Shown: piece after piece, positions 30,815-42,964 of the stretch | How positions within the stretch are numbered: position 1 is the first letter of the stretch | Layout of the letters: each line of letters opens with the position of its first letter | From: Trichobilharzia regenti | Lineage: Eukaryota > Platyhelminthes > Trematoda > Strigeidida > Schistosomatidae | NCBI GenBank assembly: GCA_944472135.2 | Contig: OX235263.1 | Coordinates: forward strand, 7,671,517 to 7,735,516 | Reading direction: 5' to 3' | DNA: 64,000 bases | Notes under the pieces: model-generated | Databases searched by the model: none | What the model was told of the DNA's origin: nothing | Seen by the model: the letters and a program-made list of their open reading frames with translations, nothing else | Position numbers and translations under genes: made by a program

Positions 30815-31000
30815 CTTTCCGTTCTGAGTGGAACATTATGGGTTCAAGCTTGGGCTTTTTCACTAGCAGTGGTATTTATTTTTTCGGGGATGATATTCTT
30901 AGCCCCATGCCCACTTTTATGTCTTTAATGGTCTTTCTACCGGCTAAGTGAAGATTAGAGGTCTGTTGGCGGGGCCTGTCGAATCCTAGGGAACATGCGT
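30815..31000 (-). mobile_element. Decayed SINE with RTE-like tail (copy of 1905-2095)
   Basis: Nearly identical to 1905-2095, with a few substitutions. No clear promoter boxes. Confidence 0.5.
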
Positions 31001-31560
31001 CGTTGACAGCCATTTACTAGTTGATATGAATGTCATTTTGTGGTGAGAGCTGGCTGCTAATCAAAATTGGTAGACAGTAATTTACGTCAATGTTTACGTC
31101 CCCAATATTGGTCATGAGAAAAGAACAAAAACAGGGACTGACTCAACAATCAATCACAGCAGACTTTGTTTACGTAGGCGGATACAATTAGCAGATAGAT
31201 GAACTGACCTTCAAGAAACAACCACAAAGAGATGAAAGATTAACTTTTAGTGAGAAACAACCAATAAGAAGATTGTGTTTGTTTGCTTACAATAATCTAT
31301 AATAATGTACATTGTTGATTTCGTAAATAAACGATCTGTTTCCTGGCCCTTATCTTCTGTTGTTACAATTTAACTACCCATATCAACCAATCAGTAGTAT
31401 ATAATATTTTTATGCATTAGTTAAGGAACCATTGGAAATTATGGAGTACTGAACAGCTGATTCACTCTAATAGTTTGTAACTTATAGAAGTGAATATCCA
31501 CAAACCTGCTATGGACAGAAATTAAGACCTTTAGGTTAAGCAGTTGTGCATTCAGCTGTA

Positions 31561-31670
31561 GCACGTTGAAAACACCGATTCTCCTCCGATCACCGAAGTT
31601 AAGAAACGTTGAGCCCGGTTAGTACTTGCGTGGGTAACCGGTTGGGAATACCGGGCATTGAAGAATTTTG
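31561..31670 (+). pseudogene. 5S rRNA-like sequence (copy of 2645-2754)
   Basis: Identical over the 5S core to copy 1. It carries the same lesions in the 5' third, so the decay predates the segmental duplication. Confidence 0.75.
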
Positions 31671-31928
31671 TCGAAATGATTATTGATCCACATGGTGGCC
31701 TTCTTTAATCATTCACTGGGCAGACTGGATTTTCATCCGAGATATTGCATCTCACCACTTTTCTTTAGTTCTCGCTGTTATAATCATCATTCTGTCATAT
31801 CTGTGAGTTTCGATAAAGGATGGAAGACTAAATTTGCAGTATAAAATGATGTCATCGTTCTATTTCACAGGTCCTCATCAGCTGCGGACTACTTTAATGT
31901 TTGAGTGGTAGCAGAGAAGAGATACTGT

Positions 31929-32130
31929 GCGTCGGTGGCACAGTGGTTAGGAGTCTTGCCGACCATGCACATGGTCCGGGGTTCGAGCCCGCACCGATGC
32001 ACACCTGATATCTATGATCGGCCTGCAAAATTTGGGCTACCGATATCATATGCTGAAAATTCCATACTTGTACCGAAAATACGGTGTGGAATCAAGCTGT
32101 AAATCAAAAATAAAAAAAAATCAAACCATA
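31929..32130 (+). mobile_element. tRNA-derived SINE (family A)
   Basis: Counterpart of 2990-3188 with the intact start GCGTCGGTGGCACAGTGG and box B GGGGTTCGAGCCC. The A-rich tail carries ATCAAAAATAAAAAAAAATC. Confidence 0.8.
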
Positions 32131-32879
32131 AAATTAAAGCATCCAAAATGTAAGCATCACAATTTTTAGTTTAAGTTGTCATCATCAATTTATACGCTTT
32201 TAAAGTTGAAAAGAGAGGGGAGGGGTAAGACAGAAACTGGAAAAAAATAATCAACAGAACAGTGTTAGCTTGTAGCTTGTTCACATAGCAACTCAAAAAA
32301 GAAAAAACCAAAAGCGGTTACAGTTTATGAGATCAAGATTTGTTCAGTGATGAGTTGAGATCACTGGATTAGATGACTAATTAATTAATGTAATCAAAAT
32401 CAAAATTCAGTTACCAAGGGAGTGAGACGTTAGCCACACACACACTCTTTTTCTGTATATATAAGTCTGGTTGATTTAAATCGTCTGATTGCGATCGTTT
32501 CAGCAAATCGTAGTAAATTTGTTGTCCTTTGTCTATTTAATAATTTGCAGAACTTAGAAATCTCTACGAGATGTACTGTATCAACAATATGTCTGGTAAT
32601 TGTACTCCGAATGAGTCTCCAAATGTTGTACTCGGGTATATTTTTAATTGGTTAGCGGTCTATCGTTGAGCATTTCTGTGAGATCAAAGGAAAAACATAC
32701 CGCAGTGGATTATTTCATTTTTCAGGTCTAACATTCAGTAAGTCAACTGATGTACTGCAGATGGCTGTTTTACTTGAAACTCCTGGGGGAAGAGAAAACA
32801 TTCTGCAATAAAGTACGCTGAAAATTGTGCACACTGTGTAAACTTATTTTTCAGTTCGTGGAAAATACCCATAAGGACA

Positions 32880-35005
32880 TTAAAAAGAAGATAACATGAA
32901 GTTCAGCAAAGATGACGGACGATCTTTTCGGCGATTTCATTTTCAAAAGTAGCTGTACAATCGCATTTAAATACATAGATACATAATACATGGATACATA
33001 ATTACGACGGCGAATAAAAGTTGATAATTATTTTCAACTAGATCTGGTTTATGAGGAAAGGCTTAGATACAAAATTACACGAGATTAGAACAGATAAGAA
33101 GTGTGTAAAAGATGAGTATGGAAACAAAAATTGAAATAATAATTTTCAACTTGAAATGGGAGTTAGGAGGTGTGAATATAGATTCCCTGTACGTCTCTGT
33201 ACTGCAGAAGCCCTCGCCATATACATCGAGAAGCCGGAGCTTTGTGTTCAAAAGAAATTAGTCCAACCTCTACAACTACCATAGACCTAGTTCGATGTGT
33301 TCCCTTAGCTTCCAATTTTTCCTGGATCTTTTTTCGTTCTCTCTCTCTGTGTGTGTGTGTGATTCTTACTCCCCCTGTCTTCATTCGCTTCACCCCATTT
33401 CTGTTTTCAGGTATAAGAACAGTTATTTTAAGTTTGTTTCCGAGCTCTTCCTGTTCACATTTATAATTCGTTTAAAAATTAACTATTTTACAATTATAAA
33501 ACACAAAATAATCGAACAAAGAATATTCTTTTCGATAAATTCCTCTTCTGGCTCTATAGTTATATACATGTTTATATACACAAAATATTCAACATTGGTA
33601 GTTAATAACAATAGTGGTGCTTTTTTTAAAATAATATCGATTTGTAAAGTATGATCACAATAGAATTACCACAGTTCAAGAGCGATTTACTCGGACGAAT
33701 GTCTTGATTAAGAACTGAATTATATTACACGGTTGCTAAGTGAGAATGGTTATTCTGAAAAGTTTATTGATAAGAATATGAATTTGAAACCTAAGCAGCC
33801 GAAGTTACCAACAGTTCCAAAAAAGGCCTTATTCTTTCAGATGCAGTTCCTTGGGGACAACACTAGAGAGATATTAACACAGCGCATTAGAAATGCAGTA
33901 AAACGAGCATTCCCTGTACCTTTAAAACCACTCCTCTTCTGCGTTAGAGAGTAAAAGATAAACTGCCTAATTTCGCCTCATCCATGTGTATCTACCAATT
34001 TAACTGCTCCTGTGGAACCAGTCGGTTACATAGACTGCACAATTAGGCGTGTTTTTCGTCGAATTTCCGAACATCACCCTGCACCGGTGGTTAAGCAAAG
34101 GTCAAACAAAATCTATTCGTAGCGCTATTCTGGCTCATCTTGTGGATACAGAACATAAGATTGATGTTAACCAGGCTTTTAGAGTCATTTACCGCATACC
34201 TACGAATCTCAATTTCGCCTTAAGAGTTCGACTACTAAATATTGCTGAGGCTGGCTGTTGGGATCCATATTAACAAGCCTAATTTGTGCATGCGAAAGAA
34301 GTTAATTCAGACGCTGTCCTTACCTTGGCCATCTAGGTTTGAATGATTCTCAATTTTTTGTGGAAATTTCCTAATTTTAGTTGATATTCTACTCGCTATT
34401 ATATCTTTATTACTATTATAATTTAAGTATTTTTACTGAACTGTAACTGCATTGATCATACTTTACAAATCGATATTATTTGAAGAGGCACTAATATTGT
34501 TATTGACTACTAACCTAGAATATTCTGTGTATATAAACATATATATATGTAGTTGTAGAGCCAGAAGAGGAATTTGTCGAAAAGAATATTCTTTGCTCGA
34601 TTATTTTGTGTTTTATAGATGTCTGAATGAATATTTTTGCTATATTTTACAATTATATCTTAATCCTGTGCAATTTTTGTGTTTCTAAGGCTCTACATTC
34701 GCATCTCCTAACTCCCATCTCAAGTTGAAAATTATTATTTCAATTTTTGTTTCCATACTCATTTTTTACACACTTCTTATCCATTCTAATCCCGTGTAAT
34801 TTTGTATCTAAGCCTTTCCTCATAAACCAGATCTAGTTGAAAATAATTATCACCTTTTATTCGCCGTTGTAATTATGTATCCATGTATTATGTATCTATG
34901 TATTTAAATGCGATTGTACAGCTACTTTTGAAAATGAAATCGCCGAAAAGATCGTCCGTCATCTTTGCTGAACTTCGTGTTCTCTTCTTCCTAATAAACT
35001 TATTT
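32880..35005 (+). mobile_element. PLE with inverted terminal repeats (copy of 3955-5975)
   Basis: Inverted flanks at about 32880-33590 and 34530-34985. Between them 33595-33720 holds an extra piece (GATTTGTAAAGTATGATCAC) that is itself inverted relative to 34448-34470. The left arm therefore extends about 60 bp further than in copy 1, which has lost this piece. Confidence 0.75.
33733..34273 (+). pseudogene. PLE GIY-YIG endonuclease region (copy of 4676-5237)
   Basis: The same linker and endonuclease order as copy 1, with a frameshift inside AFPVPLKP (deletion of TGATGCTGAATTACGTTG relative to copy 1). The second part reads WLSKGQTKSIRSAILAHL and ends AEAGCWDPY. Confidence 0.8.
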
Positions 35006-35214
35006 TACATAATAAAGCTTTTTTTTACTCTTTTTAGGTCGGGATCAAGGGAGTAATAAATTTTTTGCTGTTGTTGCGGTTGTCTCAGTTAGATCTAACT
35101 CCTGTGTGTCTCTCTGAGTGTAGGGGAATAGTTCTAAGTGATCAATTGACTGCAGTATTGTGACTGGAGGTTCATTCTAGTCAGCATAAACAACAACACC
35201 AACCAACAAAACCA

Positions 35215-35650
35215 CTAACAGCTGTTTCGTCATATTTCTTTGGTAGTCCTCATCAGTAAGCACCCGTCACCACGGTTCGAATCCAGGACCTTCTGGTTAC
35301 AAGGCTAGCGAGTTCGTAGACTATTCAGCAGACAGTGAGACCCGATCTAATGGCCGACCCACAAATTCTAACTTCTGCCAAACAATTCAAGATATAGCGC
35401 GACTGGCACTAGCCAATGAATGTCATCGGTGGCGAGTGTTTGTCCTCCTCATAACCGACCTGCTGTGTACCTCACTGTCGGTCATAACTTCTCACTAGAA
35501 CCTAGGTAACCGCAGGGTCCTAGGTTCGAACCCTGGTGTGGGGTGGGTGTGTACTGATGAAGAATCGAAAATCGGGTCGAAACATTTGTCCAGTGCTCCT
35601 TAGTTCTCTAGCTGAAATCAGCTGATAATGATATCCTGTAACAAAACAAA
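35215..35650. mobile_element. Hammerhead-type SINE foldback (copy of 6165-6605)
   Basis: Minus part, then plus part, as in copy 1; the core is decayed in the same way. Confidence 0.75.
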
Positions 35651-35654
35651 TCAA

Positions 35655-36008
35655 ATTCCTGCCAACCAACACCTACCAGTTTGACTGCAGCTGTGGAACC
35701 AACTACATCGGGAGTACAATTACGAAGGTTCATCATCGTATTTCCGAACATCATCCAACATGGTTAAGCAAAGGACAAACAAGATCTATTCATAGCTCTA
35801 TTTTAGCACACCTTGTAGATAGTAAGCATAAGGTTGATGTTAATACTGCATTTAAAATTATCTATTGCATCCCCACTAATCTTAATTTTTCTCTACGAGA
35901 TCGTCTTCTACATACGACAGCTGAAGCAATAGGAATCCACCTGAAAAAGACAAACCTGTGTGTTCAGAAGAAATTTCCTTACCTTGGCCATCGTTACATG
36001 AATGTATA
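35655..36008 (+). pseudogene. PLE GIY-YIG fragment (copy of 6615-6967)
   Basis: It lacks the extra base that breaks copy 1, so the frame runs from the Cys-rich lead and NYIG through SIHSSILAHLVD, NTAFKIIYCIPTNLNFSL and on to KKFPYLGHRYMNV, then a stop. It still has no upstream RT. Confidence 0.8.
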
Positions 36009-36078
36009 AGCCAGACTACTTCGTCTCCCTCCCCCTAAACGTTTAAAGTTATAAAATATTATAATTAGTATACAATTG

Positions 36079-36263
36079 GTGGGTGGTGGCTAGCAGTGGA
36101 ATCCAGGACACCGCGCATTTCGTCCTATTTGGGACTCGTCAGCTGGATGTACCTGCATTTCTCAGTGAGTGATGATGTTCCCACTGAGGCTCGAACCCAG
36201 TACCCATAGTTTCAAACGCCAAAGCGTTATCCACTAGACCACTTGGGCCACCTCTTGTGCAAC
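36079..36263 (-). mobile_element. Sm-alpha SINE, minus member of inverted pair
   Basis: Hammerhead at 36101-36148: core CTGACGA, stem II GTCC/GGAC, GAAA, stem I ATCCAG/CTGGAT. Between GAAA and the cleavage triplet the sequence is TGCGCGGTGTC, so the loopless palindrome has gained bases. Confidence 0.85.
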
Positions 36264-36297
36264 GGGTCATATTAATTATTGAATTGAATTTTTGATT

Positions 36298-36465
36298 TTC
36301 CCGTGGATAACGCTTTGGAGTTTGAAACTATGGGTACTGGGTTCGAGCCTCAGTGGGAACATCATCACTCACCGAGAAATGCAGGTACATCCAGCTGACG
36401 AGTCCCAAATTGGACGAAATGCGCATCCTGGATTCCACTGCTAGCCACCATCCACCAATTGTATA
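36298..36465 (+). mobile_element. Sm-alpha SINE, plus member of inverted pair
   Basis: Box B is GGGTTCGAGCC. The element carries the best-preserved Sm-alpha hammerhead in the window (36389-36433) and sits 35 bp from its inverted partner. Confidence 0.88.
36389..36433 (+). ncRNA. Sm-alpha hammerhead ribozyme, intact core
   Basis: Stem I is ATCCAG/CTGGAT, all six pairs. The core is CTGACGA, stem II GTCC/GGAC with loop CAAATT, then GAAA. Stem III is ATGCGCAT without loop bases, with cleavage after ATC. This is the known schistosome hammerhead, open at stem I. Every conserved core position is kept, so self-cleavage is plausible, probably as a dimer because stem III has no loop. Confidence 0.9.
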
Positions 36466-37173
36466 CTAACTAAATGCCCAGACATCGTCGAAGCATCTGC
36501 ACAAGAAGCCGACATGTCAACCTGAGACCGAGCACTTCGGTCCAATCAATCGACGGGAAAATCAAAAATTCAATTCAAATATTATAATTGTCCAAATTAT
36601 TTCAGTTTTATTTATTTTGACCACTTCATCTTTAATTTACGTGTTATCCTGTGTAAAATTAATTTATTCTAACCATTTCTACCTTTTTAATTGAGTGTAT
36701 TAATTTTATTCGTTAATTATCACCCCACTGCCTGACATGTTGACACTGACTGACTAATTATTGTTAACAAACATATCAGTGCCACTTACTTGATTGGTAA
36801 ACTGTTGTGTATTGTAATAAAAATGCTGCAACGTGTATATTAGAGTAGAGCCAGAGTGAGATGAGGATCTAATTGAAAAAAAGTAAATATTTCTTCGCTC
36901 GCTCAATCTTTCTGTTTTCTAAACGTGCAAATGGGGATTTTTTCTATATTTAACACCTGAAATGACCAACAGTCTGTTATAACAGTTTTATCAGAATAAC
37001 AATCTTCCCAAGAAAGAGCAAAAAACAATACGCATTTCAAGAACATACTGTACAGTAAATCAACCTATTTAAAGAATTCAGTGTATATAATACAATAAAA
37101 AGAGTATACAGGGAAAAATGACAACAACTCATTGAAGGAGGGCAAGTAACCCAACCAATAATATATATATAAT
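36466..37173. other. No gene; 3' flank of DYNC2LI1
   Basis: Counterpart of 7426-8137. It lies downstream of the DYNC2LI1 stop and could hold its 3' UTR. I see AATAAA-like ACAATAAAAAG at 37090. Confidence 0.4.
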
Positions 37174-37380
37174 CTAAGCAATAAGTAATCCTTCTGAGGT
37201 GACTTGTTGTAGTAAATTATACATTTTTCTTTCAGCTTGACGTCTTTTCTCTTCCAGTTCATTGTCTTTTGCCTTTCGAGCTGTGTCGATGAGTGATTCA
37301 GCATATTGAGGATCTTTACTTGGATTGAAGACACCAGTTGTCTCTTGTTTCGTATGACGTAATGATGTTGTCTCAAGTTT
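37174..37380 (-). CDS. DYNC2LI1: DYNC2LI1 homologue, last exon
   Basis: The minus strand has acceptor TTATCCAG followed by AAACTTGAGAC in phase 0, then 68 codons and TAA. NPSKDPQYAE matches the conserved C-terminal motif of dynein-2 light intermediate chain, and a charged helix (ARKAKDNELEEKRRQAERK) follows. It is on the same strand as exons 1-7 at 46471-47496. Exon 7 ends in phase 1 and this exon starts in phase 0, so at least one more exon (about 20-25 residues) must lie in the 9-kb interval; I could not find it. This interval is filled with the duplicated repeats. Confidence 0.78.
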   Translation of the reverse strand, partial: KLETTSLRHTKQETTGVFNPSKDPQYAESLIDTARKAKDNELEEKRRQAERKMYNLLQQVTSEGLLIA

Positions 37381-37564
37381 CTGGATAATTTGTGAGCGAT
37401 AACAAAAAAGAATAGCAAAAAATTTTTTTATGAATGCATAAATGAGAATTTGAAAATTCATGGATAATCCCCATCCAGGGTATTAATGAAAACAAAACAT
37501 GTAGTTCAGTGAAGAGTCTGTCTTTTCGGTGGCGAATTCATTTTCTATCTTAGCTGTACAATCG

Positions 37565-37567
<3 letters not shown>

Positions 37568-37615
<48 letters not shown>
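37568..37615. repeat. TA microsatellite, expanded in copy 2
   Basis: A TA run of about 24 units; the same site in copy 1 (8533-8550) has about 8. It directly abuts the 5' end of the hammerhead-type SINE. Confidence 0.9.
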
Positions 37616-37616
<1 letters not shown>

Positions 37617-37935
37617 AGGTTGAAGATGAGGCAGTAACTCATCGAAGAAGACATTGCGAAGTGGTCGCGCTATGTCGTGAATTGGCAGAAGTTAGAATTC
37701 ATGGCCCGGACATTGGATCGGGTCCCAGTGGCTCAATGGTCTACGAGCTCGCTAGCCTTGTAACCAGAAGGTCCTGGGTTCGAATCCCGGTGGGTGCGTA
37801 CTGATGAAGAGTCCCAAACTAGGACGAAACAGCTGTCCAGTACTCCCAGGTTTTCCAGTGGTTCTCTAACTGATGTCAGCTCATGATTAAATCCTCCATG
37901 CAATCAAACAAAATCCCTACAAAAACCAATACTTG
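37617..37935 (+). mobile_element. Hammerhead-type SINE (copy of 8553-8868)
   Basis: Box A GTGGCTCAATGG, box B GGGTTCGAATCCC and block at 37798-37843. Stem I GTACTG/CAGTAC is perfect here, but the core reads ATGAAGA (first position A instead of C). Stem II GTCC/GGAC and ACAGCTGT are intact. The tail AATCCCTACAAAAACCA is as in copy 1. Confidence 0.82.
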
Positions 37936-37989
37936 AAAATATATATATATATATGTGTTATTTTGTATGTACTTTTATTAACAGCTGCC

Positions 37990-38400
37990 TAATTTGCTGG
38001 CTGGTTCCATATACTGAAGATCAGATGGTCAGCCAACCGGCTAGCCAGAAAGAATTGGCAACAACAAACCCTGACAACAAACTAGTCAATAGTCTATTGC
38101 ACAATAAATATGTAGGAGAAAATCGAGATGGGTTGATTGTGCATACGTTGAGAAGGCAATCGAATGACATGGCGCTCGATGCAGGTCATCCCTCGAATGG
38201 AAAGCTTGGAGTGGATCGTCGGTGTGAGGGTGACATGGAGGAAGTCATGCGAATTGAAGGAGAGGGAGGTGAGAGATTATAGTCAGTCGTGGGGCTAGCC
38301 AGCTTAAGAGGACGACAGAAAACAAAACAAAGTGTAGATGTGCTGTTGAAGCCAGCCCTATGTTCCACTTGGAACCCAAAGGAATAATAATAATAAGAAG
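37990..38400 (+). mobile_element. RTE (subfamily 1) 3' end (copy of 8930-9345)
   Basis: Ends CCTATGTTCCACTTGGAACC, AAAGGAATAATAATAAG. It has a short deletion relative to copy 1 near 38205. Confidence 0.75.
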
Positions 38401-38468
38401 AAGTGGATCTTGGAGATCACACGAAGAGTGGATGCTTCTGCTCCACTACTGACAGTAACCTTTAGCCA

Positions 38469-38801
38469 CCCTACTAATCATCAATTTTCTCAAAAGGGGA
38501 GGTGATATGTATCCATATAATATGTGTGTTTTGTTTGACAGTCTGATATATCTTGCTATGTATATATGGATCGATATTCCATTACAATTAGCCAATCATG
38601 TTAAGACTGTCTATTGATTTGTTCATTTGAATATTCGCTCACACACTTGTCCGGACATTCATATATTTTTGCTCTCACACACTTGTGTCATTGATTCTCC
38701 TTGTGTTTGGAATAGAGAAGTATCATCGCAAACCTAGTGGTCTTCTGATTTCCGTCTTTCTTGCGTCAGGACTATTAAATTCTCGACCAGTACATAACAC
38801 A
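38469..38801. mobile_element. 333-bp insertion present only in copy 2
   Basis: Copy 1 reads TTTAGCCATATCATCAAC without a break; copy 2 has 333 bp between TTTAGCCA and TATCATCAAC. The insert is the reverse complement of part of 24011-24556. On minus it starts TGTTATGTACTGGTCGAG. No clear target duplication beyond CA. It could be a solo LTR or a short non-autonomous element. Confidence 0.7.
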
Positions 38802-38934
38802 TATCATCAACAATCTTCAGTCATTGGTTTTTAGCATTTCCACGATGAAAGCCAAGTCACTCCTCACACCTCCATAAGTTGTTCAAACCACCAGTCAAAA
38901 ACTTTGCTGATAGACACCAGGTATGGATTTGATC

Positions 38935-39135
38935 ATTCTCTCTAACTCTTTTCAATCTAATTTGATATCAGCCAATATTACTCGTCAAGGTAGCTGATAA
39001 CTTGGCATGAGTGTAGCTCGTAACCTAGCCATCTTGATCGATATAATTTCAAAACCTTATCGATTGATTTTCCCTCCTTACCTACTAACAGTTTACATAT
39101 ATAATCTTAACATTACTTACCATATTTTACCATTT
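38935..39135 (-). mobile_element. Decayed RTE (subfamily 2) tail (copy of 9540-9745)
   Basis: Same remnant as copy 1, nearly identical. Confidence 0.65.
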
Positions 39136-39249
39136 AACATCAAAGGCAGAACGTTAATATCTATTTTCAAGAGTTGGTCTGTAAGGATTAAATTTGTTTT
39201 TACAAGTTCAACCAGTGAGGTCCACCAACCAGTCAGTCAAGTGTGAGGA

Positions 39250-40195
39250 TGGATTTCCCACCGATGATATTGGTTGGTGACAGTTGCGCTAAATGCATCA
39301 CGAATTGGTAGAAGTTAAAATTCATGCCATTAAATCGGGTCAGGTTCCAGTGGCTGAGTGATTTATAAGCTTGCCTTGTAACCGGAAGGTCCTGGGTTTG
39401 AACACCAGTGGGTGGTTAGTGCTCAGCAGTTTGTTTCGTTCTTGTCTATGGTTCTGAAACATGGCCAATATGAGTTGAAGACATGAAAAGGTTGACTGTT
39501 TTTGATCATAGATGTCTACGTTCTCTTTCTCACGTTAGGTGGTTTCACAAGATAAGTAATGTTGACGTTAGGCGTAGAGTGTTGGACAAAGAGGGAAAAT
39601 CAATCGACGAGGCTATAAAGTTACATAGATTGAGATGGCTAGGTCACGTGCTGCGCATGCCTAACCATCGCCTCCCCCGATGGACATTACTAGCTGATAT
39701 AGGTTCAGGTTGGAAAAGAGTAAGTGGTGGCCAAACAAAAACATGGCCTCATCAATCCATGAAATCCTTGACAGTTAAACTGAGTCGGTCAGGTAGGGAG
39801 ATGCAGACTCCCGGGTTGGGGCCCCCTGAACTGACTCTGGGAATCAATGGCTGGAGACAATAGGTGACATGGCTCAGAATATTTGTCAATGGCGCAGGTG
39901 TATTCAGTCTCTGTAATCTTTCATATTCCTTCCTACCATTACCCATTCTGTTTCACTCTTATACTTGTCAAACCCTATTGATTCTCTTCACTCATCTTCT
40001 TGTCTACCTTTGTGTGCTATTTGGAACGTGGCAAGTCAAACCGCCGCACTTCGGCGCCAAGTTCTATGTTGAATCCAGACATACAGACTGCCGATGATTC
40101 CCAAACTAGGCTGACGAAACAGCTGTCCAGTACTCCAGTTCTGGCTTTCAATGGTTCTCTAACTGATATTTATCCGTGGTCAAACTCGTAAATGT
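39250..40195 (+). mobile_element. Split hammerhead-type SINE with RTE 3' end inside
   Basis: Counterpart of 9870-10800. The RTE part (about 39430-40095) contains the frame 39483-39863: MKRLTVFDHRCLRSL, VRRRVLDKEGKSIDEAIKL, RWLGHVLRMPNHRLPRW. The SINE resumes at CCCAAACTAGGCTGACGAAA. Copy 1 has two small in-frame changes in this region. Confidence 0.72.
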
Positions 40196-40472
40196 CTATT
40201 ATCAACGTCAATTTCTCTCTTTCAGTGACCATATCTCATAGTCATCATCAAGGAGGATAGAACGAACTATTGTGCAGTACACACGTCGTTCCAAGTGTTT
40301 GAAAATACTTGTCAGTTTTTATATAATGACATACCTATTGGCTAGGTGTTACTATAAAATGCTTTTCAGCAAGACTGAACACACTCATCCTAGTAATATA
40401 TGTGAAAAATTTGGGCACTGTGGCAGTAAGTAATTCTATATTAGTTTGTTTATCAGATGTATCACAAAATGA

Positions 40473-41380
40473 GTGAAACAGTATCACATTTACTGGATCA
40501 CACAGTTTCGAACACAATTTATTATTGTTCATAATCATCCCATCAATTATAACCATACGACCTGTCCTATGTCAGTGAAAATAGGATTGGTGAAATGTTT
40601 AAGTGATAGAGCACAAAAACTAAGAAGTACTAAGGAAAATGTAAGACAAGAAGTGAGGCATATAAGAGGAGAAGCTTTGAAACTTGATAATTACCATGGT
40701 CAGGAAATATGTACGGAAATGCAAAAATAAAATAAATAATAATAATAGTGATAGTGATAATAATATTAATGACGACGTGCATGTCAAACATGCACAAGAC
40801 AACATCAACAATAAGGAATCTAAATCATTAGTGGTACTTCTCCACAAAGAAGGAATCTCAGAAATCACCTTATGCAGAATTCTTAACAAAGCAGGAATAA
40901 AAGTAGCTGGTATTCAAACCAACCACAAAGTCAATTAGAAACAATCTTTGTCGGTTGAAGGATTCTATGGAGCCAAGACAATTTAATTCACCTAATACCC
41001 TGTTGGAATTATTGTCAGGTTAAATATATAGGTCAAAGTAGTAGAACAGGGACAGTCAGACTAGCAGAGCACAAAAACCTAGCAAAATCTAGATTGGTTG
41101 ACCCAAATAAGATAAGAAATCTATAGAATAGGATAGCTACAGCACTCACCACATGTAATTACACACAACCATACAATAGGATGGGATAAGATGACAGTTT
41201 TAAAATCTAATGTAACAGAGTGGAGGGAGGGAGAGATTGATAACAGAAGCTTTGTTTATCGAATCAACTGCAAATACGTGTAACAGGAATGATTCAACAC
41301 ATGTTCAGTCGGATATCCGGAAAATTCTACTACCCCAACGACGACAAATAGGAGAAGACAAAGAAAACTATAAAACTCAA
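40473..41380 (+). pseudogene. PLE RT C-terminus and GIY-YIG (copy of 11097-12010)
   Basis: The same linker (LVKCLSDRAQKLRS) and spacer as copy 1, split into two frames at about 40700 by a deletion around TACCATGGTCAGG. The YIG-containing stretch at about 41020 is kept. Confidence 0.62.
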
Positions 41381-41614
41381 GTTTCAAAGTCATGTGATTA
41401 TAATTGATGATATGATTGTGAACAACAATGAATTGTGTTCAAAACATTGTCATCCAGTAAATCATACTGTTTCACTGTGTGATATATATCTAATGAACAA
41501 ACTAACACTCATCCTAGACTTCTGCAAGACCTGTACTATATACAACCTCATTCTGTGGTGCAAACACAGGAGGGTGTAGATATTATAGAGAAGATTTGTA
41601 GCTCAGGTGGATGA

Positions 41615-41847
41615 TTTTGATGTGGTTTTGTTCTCTGAGCTGGATGGTTAGTTTGCGAAGCTTTCATCACCTTACTGGGTGACATCATCATCTCTCCTGG
41701 TGACCACCAGAAGAGATGATTAATAAACTCGTGGAGAAATCTAAAAACTCACTTCAAATTGAAGTATGCGCTGAAGATGTCACCCAGTAAGGTGATGAAA
41801 GCTTCGCAAACTAACCATCCAGCTCAGAGAACAAAACCACATCAAAA
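41615..41847. repeat. 72-bp inverted repeat, PLE terminal (copy of 12251-12483)
   Basis: Arms 41615-41686 and 41776-41847 are again exact reverse complements and identical to those of copy 1, although surrounding sequence has diverged by a few percent. Confidence 0.85.
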
Positions 41848-42329
41848 ACAGGAGGGTGTTCTCCTCCCACCCCGGCTCCTAGATGAACCAACCAACACAA
41901 TAATACATCCATCTATCGACGACTATGAAAAACAGACTTCGAAGCTTCAAGTTGATTTCAGGTGAAACAGAACAGTTAAGTTGTCAGCGGTGAGGAGAAG
42001 CGGGGGTGAAAATTAGGTGCACTTAGAAATGAAAGCTTAGAGGCTATAAAATGTGAAAAATATCAATAAAATAAATAAATAAATAAGCAATTACTTGAGG
42101 GAATTTATTGCAGAAAACAGTTTTCCACATCTCTAGTGGTGATTTCACTGTCAAACATTTTATTTCCATATCAGAACTTGGTGGTACCCCTGTAATTCAT
42201 GAAAAGAAAAAGGAACACATCTCGACACATACTAGAATACACATTCGATTTGAATAATTTTATAAGACAATATATATTTTTAGTGAAAAGATTATTTTCA
42301 ATGAATTCGTTATCAATCGTATAAATATA

Positions 42330-42630
42330 TGATTAGGAGTGTTTCTCGTCAGATTTCCGAGAACATCATCCTGCATAGCGGTTAAGTAAGGGACAAACAA
42401 AATCTATTCACAGCGTTATTCTATCTCATCTTGTGGATACAGAACACAAAACTGATGGTAAACCGGCAGCTTTCAAAGTCATTTACGCCAAACCAACAAA
42501 ACTTGACTCTGCCTTAAGAGCTCGATTACTAAATATTGCTGAGGCTGACTGTTGGGATCCACATTAAGAAGTCTAATATATGTGTTCAAAAGAAGAAGCT
42601 AGTTGGTTCAGACATTGTCCTTACCGCTTG
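42330..42630 (+). pseudogene. PLE GIY-YIG tail (copy of 12985-13290)
   Basis: Same decayed endonuclease end as copy 1, ending AEADCWDPH. Confidence 0.62.
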
Positions 42631-42964
42631 GCCATCTAGGTTTGAATGATCCTCAATTTTTTGTAGAAATTTCCTTAATTTTAGTTGATATTCTATGTGC
42701 TATTATATTTTTATTATTATAATTTATGCATCTTTAATGAACTGTAATTCCATTGTGATCTTACTTAACAAGTCGATATTATTCAATAAAACACTAATAA
42801 TATTGACTACTAATCTAGAATATTCTATGCACATAAACATATATATGTGATTGTAGAGCCAGAAGGAGAGGAAATTATCGAAATTGATATTACTAGCTTA
42901 ATTGTTTCGCTTTTTATAGATGCCTGAATGAATATTTTCGCTATATTAAAATATGCGATTGTTA

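Noticed and set aside
31860..31890. A hammerhead near the plus-strand text GTCCTCATCAGCTGCGG
   Set aside because: The reverse strand has CTGATGA and a later GAAA, but no stem II or stem III can form between them.
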